Shown: positions 1 through 12,900 of the stretch, in pieces
How positions within the stretch are numbered: the stretch's first letter is position 1
How the letters are laid out: the number at the start of each line of letters is the position of its first letter
Program-made: the position numbers and the translations under genes
Notes under the pieces: model-generated
What the model was told of the DNA's origin: nothing
Database searches by the model: none
What the model saw: only the letters and a program-made list of their open reading frames with translations
Assembly (NCBI GenBank): GCA_963995525.1
Contig: OZ023214.1
Span: 14,022,081 to 14,086,080, forward strand
Origin: Escarpia spicata
Taxonomy: Eukaryota; Annelida; Polychaeta; Sabellida; Siboglinidae
Length of the DNA stretch: 64,000 nucleotides
Direction: 5' to 3'

Positions 1-897
1 AACAAACAATACCTCGCTCGACATTTACTGTTCCTAAAGTTAAAATTGACCATAATTATAGTCAAAGAAACTTATACCTTTGATAGCATTGGCAGTGCAA
101 AATAAACAATGGCAACGTAGTGACGCGCCTCACACTTGATTCGTTGCAGTTGTACGTCAACGTTAAATTTATTGTCCGCCAACTAGTCATTCAATATATA
201 CACATGTTGTGGACAAAGACGGTGATAACTTCACACAAAACAATTGACAGTTATTACCGTGTTAATATAGTTTGTCATAGCGCCCATTTCCCCCCTGGCG
301 GCAGAAATTCGGGGTCCACGACCAACCGCGTTATAACTGAATCCGCGTTATAACGGGGCGCGTTATAACGAGGCGCGACTGTATTGTGTGTGTGTAACAG
401 CACAGATGCCTACAACATACATTTAATCACAGCAACATCTTTGAACTACACAATCTGGTGTTAGCTGACATCATTTGGATGCTTGAAAAGTGCTGTGCCA
501 TAATGCAAAGAGAAAGAACGAGATGTTTATGTGACCCAAAATTAAATTACACAGTGTACAGTACGTACAATTGTATTACTATATTATACACCCACCAACT
601 ATAATTAAACAAAACTTGTAGAGACTAATTAAAGACAATGTAGTAAAACAAGGAACAGTGAAAATGGGTCATTGACTCCTATTAAGACAAATATGTTGCT
701 GTCATAGGAAACACTCATTACCAAAAAATTATTGGCATCTCTTCATTCAAAGAACATTGTGTGAATCTCTGTAACCACACAGTTGGTGTTGAAACTAAAT
801 AATATTACAACTCACCATTACTTTATATGCCACTTTGCTAGTACATCCTTTTCCTTTGAAATGTTCTCTCTGAATATTGCAAATTATGATATTGCAG
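1..897 (+). other. Intron upstream of the first visible OPA1 exon
   Basis: No coding exon recognised. The stretch ends in a splice acceptor (ATTGCAG, 891-897). At about 328-375 there are three closely spaced copies of a CGCGTTATAAC motif, which looks like the end of a degraded DNA transposon, but no partner end was found. The rest is AT-rich and featureless. Confidence 0.5.
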
Positions 898-970
898 GCA
901 ACACTAGCGACACAATAGAAGAAATCAGAACCTATGAGGAGAACTTCTTCCGTCGGTCTAAGCTGTTCAG
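898..970 (+). CDS. OPA1: OPA1 visible exon 1
   Basis: Acceptor ATTGCAG, donor GTGAAT. Encodes [20 protein letters not shown], the start of the stalk just after the GTPase domain. Enters with one codon base supplied upstream and leaves in phase 2. Confidence 0.9.
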
Positions 971-3900
971 GTGAATGGATGGTAGATAATGCTATATATC
1001 ATGAGTTGATATAGATACTGCATTCGTTGTATTAACTGTAATGCCATTGACCAACCTTGAGTGTTGAATCCATAATTTCTTGTGTCATCCTTATATTTAA
1101 TGTATTTTGCATTTATATTTTGTGTATTATTTTTATATTGAATAAATCACTCCATGATTAGTTTTGGTAGAAATGTGTTCAAATGTATAATTTTTCGCCT
1201 AGAATGTTACAAAAATAAGCACAAGGCCAGTTGGTTTAGATTTGGGGGTGCATCACTATAAGAGTTGAACAATTTGGCCGTGAACTATCATTTATTTTCC
1301 GTGGTATGAGAGCCAGTTGGAGGAGAAGCAGCCACTGGTAGGTTTGAGACATACAGTAGTTGTGTGTGTTGATAGGGAGGGTGCCTTGAAGCCTACCCAG
1401 ATGACAACAGCCAACCTGAGTATGGCTGTTTCGCAGTGCTTCTGGAAGATGGTTCGCGAGTCCATAGAACAGCAGGCCGACGCTTTCAAAGGTGAGGAGC
1501 CTCTCACAAAGGCACATGTAATTATAAAATATTACAGCTGCTTCCTTGATGGGTTTAGCCCATTGCGAATCAGATTCTTTGGTTCCTAATGTGTAATGTG
1601 TGAATGAAGTATTAGGTGCCGTCGGTTTAATAAGATTTTGTTGATGTATGTTAACCATTTCAGTACATCAGGCCGGATTTCCGGTCTCACTGTCTGTGAC
1701 ACTTCAGTACGACAGGCCGGTTATTCGGCATTGATAATGTTTACTATTCAAATCATTTTTACTCATAATTATCCACTACGTGGAGCCACTTGTGTATGGT
1801 TGTCAAGGCGAATAAATTAGCTGTTCAGCAGTGGTCATCGTTTATTATTGCGCAGTAATAGTTTATCGAGATTTTCGCGGTTTTTAATGATGGATTATCA
1901 AAATCTGCGGTTGCCACAATGGTGGACAGCATTACTTCAACTAACGATTTACCATCAAGAAATCTTGGCGGCCATCTTGGATAGCTAGTTACCATGACGA
2001 CGGAATGTAAAATGATATGGCTCAATTTACTCGATGATTATCATACTTTCCGAAAATATAACATTCCTATTCATAAAATCCATTTTTGTTGCTCAAATCT
2101 TGACTTGAAGTGAGGTAGTCCATTGTCTTGCATATTCACTGGGAATGCAGTATTCAGTGGTCACAGTTGGTCAGGGCTGTAGTACTGAAATTGTTAACAA
2201 AGTTGTTCTACACTTCGTAAACTTCCTCTCTCCCGCCTTCTCCCTCCCCTATCCCTCTCAGATGTTTGTTCAGGATGACTTAACTACTATGTTTTCTGTT
2301 ATTGCAGCCACAAGATTTAACTTAGAAACCGAATGGAAGAACACATTTCCTCGTCTAAGAGAACTTGACCGGGTAAGTGATATCTGCATATACCTTTGGG
2401 GCTTAGTAACGTAGTGTCAGAGCTTTGGACATTCATCGGAGAGATTCTGGGGTTGAAGCCTCCTGCTGCCTTTAGGAACTGTGTGCAAGTTATCTCACTC
2501 CATGTTGCTGCCATTAGGAACTGTTTGCAAGTTATCTCACTCCATGTTGCTGCAGTTAGGAACTGTCTGCAAGTTATCTCACTCCATGTTGCTGCAGTTA
2601 GGAACTGTGTGCAAGTTATCTCACGCCATGTTGCTGCCATTAGGAACTGTGTGCAAGTTATCTCATTCCATGTTGCTGCCATTAGGAACTGTGTGCAAGT
2701 TATCTCACTCCATGTTGCTGCAGTTAGGAACTGTGTGCAAGTTATCTCATTCCATGTTGCTGCAGTTAGGAACTGTTTACAAGTTATCTCATTCCATGTT
2801 GCTGCAGTTAGGAACTGTGTGCAAGTTATCTCACTCCATGTTGCTGCAGTTAGGAACTGTGTGCAAGTTATCTCACTCCATGTTGCTGCCATTAGGAACT
2901 GTTTGCAAGTTATCTCACTCCATGTTGCTGCCATTAGGAACTGTGTGCAAGTTATCTCATTCCATGTTGCTGCCATTAGGAACTGTGTGCAAGTTATCTC
3001 ATTCCATGTTGCTGCCATTAGGAACTGTGTGCAAGTTTTCTCACTCCATGTTGCTGCAGTTAGGAACTGTGTGCAAGTTATCTCATTCCATGTTGCTGCA
3101 GTTAGGAACTGTTTACAAGTTAGATATTTATGTACGACTAATCTTTGCACATTAATTCAAGCATGGCTGAATGCTTCTTAGAGAAGTCAAGATGGTATTT
3201 GAACAAACATGTCTGCCAGGGAGTGATGCATTAAGCTCTTAGCAGTCCTAAAAATACCGGATACCACACTATGTAAGAATATCACTTTTACTTGTATATG
3301 CTACAAATGTTGATTCCACATAGGTGAGAAGAAAACATATTGGTTTGTCTGTACGTTGACAGGAGGAACTCTTTGAGAAGTCTCGAGGCGAGATCTTAGA
3401 TGAAATCATCAACTTGAGCCAAGTGACGCCTCAACAGTGGTAGGGTGAACTGAACAACTGCAAAACAGTAGACCTGTTTAGTGATCTTTTGGTTTAGTGT
3501 TATTGTCATCAACTGCCGTTTTTAGACGGAATGGTAGTGGCAACATGTTTCCCTTGCACTATGTTGATTTGACTCTGATGATATCTATGCTCTCTTTGTT
3601 TTGTAATTTTCTTCATTGATCCGTTTCAGTATTGATTTGTTAGTGCAAACATTGATATGGCTGATTGTATTACTAAATGTGCGAAGTGTCATCATGTTTG
3701 TCATACAGACCATGTTATCTGATGATTGTATTAATGCTAGCAGTGTGAATATGTTCAAAAATTAAATTGACAGCTATCTGGGGAGGGCGGGCTGTAAGTC
3801 GTTGGAAAATTGTTGGATTCTCGATAAGCCACAGGCTTCTTTGTCTGCATGCCGTCTGGAGCTTGTCGCCCTGGGCGGCAATATTGTGAAATCTTGTTAA

Positions 3901-6900
3901 ATATACTGTACACCTTTAATTTGTCTTGTGTATAATTTGATCATTATCTTTTTATGAATATCAACCTTACCTTTTAGTGCATTTACAGACAGCTGTCAAT
4001 AATTTTATTAGACCACTTCTTGGCGGCGATGGTATTAGAATATATTTAGTTAGTACAATATCACAATTTTGTATTAAAAACATCGGCAGACTGTGTACCT
4101 TAAAAAATCAACAAAAAACATGTTACTGTGTTCAAAAGTATGGCAAGACTTGATGCTTTGAATACTGTTGCATTGTTTCAGGGAAGAGGCATTTGCGAAG
4201 AAACTATGGGAGAACATGTCAAACTACGTCTTTGAGAACATCTACGTACCTGCGTCCCAAGCCGACAGTCCAGGGTGGGTATGGGTGTCACGCTGGTAAC
4301 ATACCAGTGACAAATATTCTGTCAGTTTATGGCCTTAGTGGCTGTGTCACTAAGAATGTGTTCACTATTGTCAACATTCACCTATTTATACAGAACATAC
4401 TGAATCTGAGCCTCCCTTCCCCCAAATTATTACTATAAAATATCAATAATTTTGTAGATTAAGAAACATGTAGGTGTGCAAAAGTGGTATGACACAGTAT
4501 ACGTAGAGGATGTATGTTAATAACCATTATTGTATGGAGCAACAGACCAAGCGCAGCAATTGTCACCAACATTTTGAATTTAATCTCATTCCAACGACCA
4601 GTTAATTAATGCTGTTGCCAATTATGGCATTGCGTTCAGCTGATAATAATTTTAACATACTTCCAGTGGCACCACCTGCAGAATGTCTGATCACTGAAAA
4701 AGTAAAAACCCAAAATAACTACGTTTTTGTTTTTTAAAATACCTCACCAATTGGTAGGTCACAGGCCAGCAGAAGTGAATTCATAACAAAAAAGGCGAGT
4801 GAACATTGGCGCTTGAGAGGAGATTTATGATGCTACAAAGTTAGCGTATTTAAATGTAGGTTACGTGGCTACCAAGATACCACCTACCATGCTGCCTGGT
4901 TCTAATATCCACAATAGCACTTACCAGCAGGCATTTTCACATGTTATGCGGTGCCGCAGAGTTGATTGATTCCACCACTCACTAATACACAGCTAGATAC
5001 GTTTGTTTGGCTCTGTGGCCTGATGTCACCAGCCATGACTCTTGTAGGACGTTCAACACAGCAGTGGACATCAAGCTGAAGCAGTGGGCAGACAAACAAC
5101 TGCCCAAGAAGTGTGTCCAGGTCAGTCTTTGGGTCACTTGTGGTCTCGGAGGCGAGAAAGGGCTACTTTCGATGTGTCAGAAATATGATGATGGATGTAC
5201 GAAAGAGTGATGTATTAATACTATCGCAGCCTCAATCCAAAGTATGATGTTCATGATAATATGTTTTCGTATTTGTGTGGGGATTATGTGCTAGACTGGT
5301 TGGGAGTCGTTGAGGGATCAGTTGTTATTTGTGTGGTGATTGGCTGTCAGATTGGCTGGGAGACGTTAAGGAATCAGTTGTTATTTGTGTGGTGATTGGC
5401 TGTAGATTGGCTGGGAGACATTGAAGGATCAGTTCACTCAACTCCTTGAGCACAGCAATAATGGGAAGGAACACGATGACATCTTTGATGACCTGAAGGA
5501 CGCAGTCAAGAACGAAGGAATGAAGAAGCACAAATGGGAGGAGAAAGCTGAAGACAGCTTAGTGAGTATCCCCTTTTTGTCTTGTGGCTAAGTCCAAGGC
5601 CAGTGTACAGATGGGAGGAGTCGTACACATGTAATCAGATGTAACCTATTACAGTTTTTGAGTAATCGTACTTGTACTCAATTACATTTGTGCAATGACC
5701 AACACAAGTTCAGTGTACATTCGATCATTGAAATAGACCAATTCTAGATTTTTAAAGTTTGCTTCAATTTCAGCAATAAATCAAGAACTAAACTGAAGAT
5801 GTTTCAACAAATGAGGGATCATTTAAAAGCTTATGATTTGTGGAATCCAAAAAGATACAAAAGTCCTTTTCACAGTTGTGCAACTTAATGCCCACATTAC
5901 AGTGAGAGGTGACAAATGTGTGTGAGGATTTGTGTGTGCACGGTGAGGTGGTTGTTTCAGCGAGTGATTCAGATCAACACACTGGAGGACAGGTCAGTGC
6001 ATGACAAGGGTCAGTGGGACAAGGCCATCCGGTTCATGGAGACGTCACTCCAGGAGAAACTACAACAAAGTAAGGGGGTGATCACTACTGTCAACATTTA
6101 TCTCTCAGTACATAGCCTACAGAAGGAAGGATTAATTACAAATTGTTTGTAGGGGAGAGAGGGTTTGTAGATCGCATGTTAACTGTATGACCATAATATC
6201 TGAACATAAATGTTGATAAACATAATGACAATGGTTGTTATTGTATGTCCTTTGCATATACAGTGTTTTATCACTGTGTTCCGTAGCTATTTACTCACTT
6301 TTAGTCTGGAAAATGATAAACTTTTTTAATTCAGGGGAAAGGGTGGTGGGTCTGTGAATTAGTACAGCTATCTATGAATACGTAAATGTTTACATTTGTT
6401 AACAACTGCTAAGAATACCATTACGGATTGTCTCATAAATTCAGAAAATAAAACAAATTATCATGCTTTGTATTGGTTCGGAACCACCCCACACACCCTC
6501 TCTCACCCACCAGCAATCCAAAATGGGTAAAAATTAGTATCTTATTAATGACCACATGGTCATGTAATTACACTGGAACAGACAAGTGTGTGTCAGTAAA
6601 TACTGGGGGTGTAGATTATCTGAGACTAGACACAACAAGCAGTGTTCTTGCAATAAGTGGCTGAATGCTCAGAGAAGGCAAGTTGGTGTTGGCATGAACC
6701 GGTCTTAGGAGGGAAGGGTGGGGGGGGGGGGTGAAGTGTAAAACACTGAGCAGTCTTATAAAGGATAGTCTATAATATTATGTTCTAACAGAAAATTACA
6801 AATTATTGACAAAGTTTGGCACTCGCAATACATGCTATCTGAGAAGAAAATGTTAACATGCAAAATGCACACACCCACACACATGCTAGATCAATTATAC

Positions 6901-9900
6901 TTGGACCGTGACGTGACGTTGCAGCGGAGGACATCTTGAAGGAGATGATGGGACCGGGGATGAAGGACCAGTGGCTCTACTGGGTCAGTCAGACCACAAC
7001 CCAACAGAAACGACAGTCTGTCGTCAAAGAACTCGACAAACTACTCAATTCCAATGAGGTCAGTCGGGCATCTCACTTTCATACGTCAAGATCAATTGTA
7101 TTTTTTAAGAGTACATGTGTGATCCTTTTGTGTTTGTCGTTTGCTCGCAGTGGGTGGTGGAGGGGCACACAACAGATTTCTTTTGGCATCTGTTCTGGGT
7201 AGTGATCAAAATATATTAACTTTTGGATACTAATTATGATATGCCACCAGTCAGTTTGGTATGCAAGACATTAGTACTCTTGACATTTGCCAGTTTATAA
7301 TATATTTGACATACATAAGAAGTATAGGTTCAACAGTTTGATGTGTTGATGTGGCAGGGATATGCACCAATTGAGGCAGGTTCACATCTTTGTGTAACAT
7401 CGAGATACAGAATTCTGTGGACATCTGTATTGTCTTCAGTTGACGTGTGTTGTGTGTGTTTGTGGATGTCTGTGTTGTCTTCATTTGACATGTGTTGTGT
7501 GTTTGTGGATGTCTATGTTGTCTTCAGTTGACATGTGCTGTGTGTGTTTGTGGACGTCTGTGTTGTCTTCAGTTGACGTGTGTTTGTGGACATCTGTGTT
7601 GTCTTCAGTTGACGTGTGTTTGTGGACGTCTGTGTTGTCTTCAGTTGACGTGTATTTGTGGACGTCTGTGTTGTCTTCAGTTGACGTGTGTTTGTGGACA
7701 TCTGTGTTGTCTTCAGTTGACATATGTTGTGTGTTTGTGTACGTCTGTGTTGTCTTCAGTTGACGTGTGTTGTGTGTTTGTAGATGTCTATGTTGTTGTC
7801 AGTTGACATGTGTTGTGTGTTTGTGGATATCTGTGTTGTCTTTAGTTGATGTATGTTGTGTGTTTGTGGACATCTGTGTTGTCTTCAGTTGATGTGTGTT
7901 TGTGGATGTCTATGTTGTCTTCTATAGACATGTGTTGTGTGTGTTTGCCAGAAAAAGAGGAAGCCAATGTTGTCACATGACGAGATTACAACCGTCCGGA
8001 AGAACCTCGAGAATCAGAGTGTGGAAGTGAACAATGATTTTGTGAGTGCAGACATCCATTTATATAACCCCTGTCATTAAGGGTAGCCACTACTCGAAAA
8101 CGCCCATATAACCAAAATGCCATATCACTTTTAATATTGAACATATCATAACCAGATTTGAAGCACTGATTAGAAAAATGAATGGTATATGATGTGTGAA
8201 ATATGGGCACGTTTGGTTGTGTATTACCATGGCAATGAACGTTTCAAGTGAGATGGATTTTCATATCCTTGAAAATTATTCTGAGCTAACAATGTGTGTG
8301 ATCACGCAACTGTCAAGAATCATTAGCTAGAATACTCCTTTGTGCAATAAGGTGGTTTTGGGCAAGGATATCTGACTTCACTGACTGTTGTTCAGGTTTG
8401 AGCATTTCTCAAGACGTCATGAAAAAAGCTCAAACCTAGTCCCATCTCACAACAGTCATTGCAGTCAAACTTCCTTGCCCAAAACCACCTTATTGCACAA
8501 AGGAGTATTCTAGCTAATGATTCTTGACAACTGCATGATCACACATACAGTTGTTAGCTCAGAATAATTTTCAAGAATGCATGCCCCTCTATCACACTAG
8601 AAATGTTGATTGTTATGGCACTGCACAAGCAAATGAGCCCACATTCCACATACCATGTACTATTCATTTAACTAATTAGTACTCCAAATTTGGCTAAGAT
8701 ATGTTCAGTACTAACAGAGATACGGCCTATGGCTGTTTTCGAGTAGTGGCTATCCTTAAATGTAGATTTATTACATACTGTAATGACTACATGTAATTAT
8801 ATACTACATACTATAATGACTGTATTCTGACACCTACAAAATGAAAAAATTATCAGCTGTTCAAAAATATAAAGAATTCACCGACTACTATCCGAATATT
8901 TACGAGCGAAGCCTAATGTAATGTCTCATTTAACTACCCATGCTATTAGTAGGGATTTGCAATGTCATTGGTGAAAAGTTATGCTTCATAAAAGATCACT
9001 AATAATTGGTGTCCGATTACATAGAAGCAAAGAAAAATTATTTTTATGGTTTTCCGAAAAAAATAAGGATACACAAAATAATTAATTTTGTTGTTGTTTA
9101 GGGTGTTCGAAAACATTCAAATACATATTGTCATCACAGACAAAAACACCACCAGCAATTTTATTTAGCACATTTTTGTTTATGTTACTGCAGACAGTTT
9201 TTGTCCAGACGACACGTGAAATGGTGTTTTTTGAAAGATATATTAAAAATAAGTTACCGCCATATTTCAATAACTATGTATGTTACTGTCAATAAAGTTC
9301 AGTTATAACAATAACATACATCTAAATCACTTTTATTCACAAATAAAGCATGCCTCTATGAAGTAGTAAAACTTTTGTCTCAAAACCATGTTTTTGTTAT
9401 ATTTGAAAGACTGATTTCTGGAGAAATAATTATGTTGACCAAATAAGATTTCCAATGCAATTCAGCATTCAACCACCAAGGTAACACGGTAAAGATGAAA
9501 GAGTACGACTTTATCACTCTGAGTGTCTGTGTCAGAAGACAGTGTCCTTATTAAGTGACTGTTTGTAGATCCGAGAGACCTGGTTCCCAATCTATCGCCA
9601 ACACTTCATCCAGAGGGCATTGACAACAGCAAATGAATGTCGAAAAGGCTTCTACTACTACCAGCAGGGTGTCTCTGAAAGTGGGGTACGTTGCTGTAGT
9701 TACAGGTTGAGTTGTACTTTATCTGTGTTAAAGGCCATATCCTATCTTGTCCTGTTTTTTTTCTTCTGAGAACTATGTAAATATACTTGTACATGTGTGT
9801 TATTCAATGTTATCATAAATCCGAAGCCACTTGTTTGCCAAAACATTGATAAAATTGGACTTATGCAGTGCCCGGTCACAGTGCAAACCTGGAAATGTCT

Positions 9901-12900
9901 GTTTCCCGGAAATGCTCGAAGGCACAGATACATAACGTCACAAGTGGAATGGCCTACATACAGTCTACGCAGCTAAATGTTATTTCATTATAATTATATT
10001 TCAACTGTTTTATCATTAACATCTATAATTGATGAAGGTGTGTGTTGTGGCAATTCGAGTTTGACTGGAAATTTGGTGCACATCTTCCCCAAACACCCAA
10101 TTTGTCGGCAGAAAATGGAATATTTTGTGTGTGTGAAGGACGGGATCCATGCTACGCGTACGACGAATAACGTCACTTGTGGTGCAGATCTGCCTATGGA
10201 TATATCTTATGAAGTGGAAGATGAACATCAAAATAAAGTTAAATGTCAATAAATCAACTATCCTTAAAATGACTCAAAAGAAGCATCAAGATGAAAATGA
10301 ATACCACTACATTCCACTGGCTCTTTCACCACGAGGCACAACAAAGTCAACAGCCGGTCATGAATACCACTACAACGCCACTGGCCCTTTCACCACGAGG
10401 CACAACAAAGTCAACAGCCGGTCATGAATACCACTACATTCCACTGGCCCTTTCACCACGAGGCACAACAAAGTCAACAGCCGGTCGTCAATTGCTGGAC
10501 TCTCTCGACAGGTTCAGGCTTCGGCCTGTATTCATAGCACCGCACCGACACCAGGCAATCTAACATCAGCAGAAACAACATTAATCTCTCAAATGTCATC
10601 ATCACTGACTAAACGTCATCATCACTGACTAAACGTCATCATCACTGACTCCAAAATGTATTTGATCTTCGTATGCATCGGTCTCGGTAACAGAAGAGAC
10701 ACCGCTCTCAGCCCGCTGGCAGCCATTTTATGAGTTGTTTACACGATGCAGGGACTGCGCAGGGCGGCTGTCAATCAGTCGGGACTGTCCAGGCTGGCGG
10801 CTGTGCTCCACTAGTGACGTCACACAGTCTCACGATGCTGTCACTTGGCAGGTTCCGTAAGATGACAAATTTAGAGGTTCTTTTTATGTTGTTCGCTCTT
10901 ATGCGACTCATAAACATATTTTCAATAGCATCATTTGAAAGTGCATGCATCATTTGTTATTATGGAACACAACACATTTGATCCCAGGATATGGCCTTTA
11001 ATTGATGTGAACCATGTCATTGAAGATCGCAATAGCATGCATGTAAAACAGGACTGTGAAGGTGGACGTGGTGATGGAATATTTCATTTCTTATTGAACT
11101 GTCATCATCATCATCATTGGTCGGCCGTGGCCGAAGCATAGATGAGCTGTTTCCATATAGGTCGATTGTTCATTAGTGACGGAAGGTCTGTCATTTCAAG
11201 ATTAAGGTCTTCATACATCAGCTTGTGTATGGTTTCTTCTGTTTCCCTCTGTTTTTCTTTCCATTAGTGGGATTAATGTGTCGTTAAACAGTTAATATGG
11301 GGCTTAAAATCTAGAATGTACGAGAAATGTTAATTTACTAAAGATAGATGTTTCTATTGCTGTCATTCATGTTGACAGTTGGCGTGCAATGACGTTGTGC
11401 TGTTCTGGCGGATCCAGCGAATGCTCCAAGTGACAAGTAATGCTCTCAGACAACAAGTCATGAACAACGAAGGTAGGCAGCTCCTCGATAATATAATTTT
11501 CACGTGCATCAGATTTAAAACGTTTTTAAGATAAGTACTTTGAAAATTTGAGATAATTTTCCATGACAGGTTCAATACACAATAACAAAGAACTATATAA
11601 ACACAATATAGGAGCATTTTGTGATTAAACTAGCATTTTATTAAATAAACATATCGCTCAGTGAAATGATATCCAATCCACATTTGTTAATTTATGGCCT
11701 GGGGCCAAGTTTGGTAGAATCAAACTAGACTTCTTTAATAATTTCTATTTGAAGACTTTCAAGGCGTTGAACATGCAAGATCAAATTTAAGACGTGTCAC
11801 ACCCTCTGATTTGTTATAGTCTATCATTCAGACCTGCGTAGTAACACAATCTGACCTGTCATAGCAAAGTAGATATTAAGTTGGAAAATTGATTTTTTTT
11901 TACCTTTTCGGATTCCACATATTAGCTTTAAAATTATATCTCATTTGTAGAAATATCTTCAGTAGTTTTTGATTTATAGCAAAAATCAAGGTAAACTTGG
12001 AAAAAGCAACGTTTTTAGAAACGCCGTGATTTTAACTAATATTGTCTCATGTTTTTTTTATTTATTGGGTTTGTGAATGCCGCTATTTTATTAGTTGTCG
12101 ATTGTTTGTGAAGGAAAATAAACTGGACATTGAAAGAGGAAGTTATTAATTTCTTCCCAAATCACAACATTGATGCAACATGACCTAGACAGCTATTTTT
12201 GGCTCATATCCAAAACAGACCAGTGCCACTTAATACACGGTTCGCTGTGGCGGACCACAGATGGACATGTTGAACTGAAGGTGTGCAGAAGTGAGATGTG
12301 CCTAGTCGTTGTCAGCAGGTCTAGATGTGTTTCTCTTGCTGCGAGCCTTGTGCTGTGGGATGGGTGTAGCAGTGGGTGATGTTTCTCTTGCTGCAAGCCT
12401 TGTGCTGTGGAGCTGGATGGGTGTAGCAGTAGGTGATGTTTCTCTTGCTGTGAGCCATGTGCTGTGGAGCTGGGTGTAGCAGTGGGTGATGTTGCAGCGC
12501 GGAGGCTGGAGCGGAATGTGAAGGATGTGTTGGAGGAGATCGGAGACGACAAGGAGAGACTGCAGCAGCTGCTCAAGGGCAAGAGAGTGCAACTCGCAGA
12601 GGACCTCAGTAAGTACACCGCTGTCACCTCCATGAACATACACGGCAGTCACCTCCATGGACGTACACCACTGTCACCTCCATGGACATACACCGCTGTC
12701 TCCTTACACGTACACTGCTGTCACCTCCATGGATGTACACCGCAGTCACCTCCATGGACCTACACCGCTGTCACGTCCATGGATGTACACCACTGTCACG
12801 TCCATGGATGTACACCGCTGTCACCTCCATACACGTATGCCGCCGTGACCTCCATACACCTACACTACTGTCACCTCCATGAATGTACACCGCTGTCACT

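Noticed and set aside
2317..3181. Long open frames of 224-277 residues on both strands
   Set aside because: They are produced by the 42-bp minisatellite, whose period is a multiple of three.
3439..3443. Premature stop in OPA1 exon 4 (TGG followed by TAG)
   Set aside because: The donor GT at 3,440-3,441 splits the Trp codon and removes the TAG; the next exon completes it in phase.
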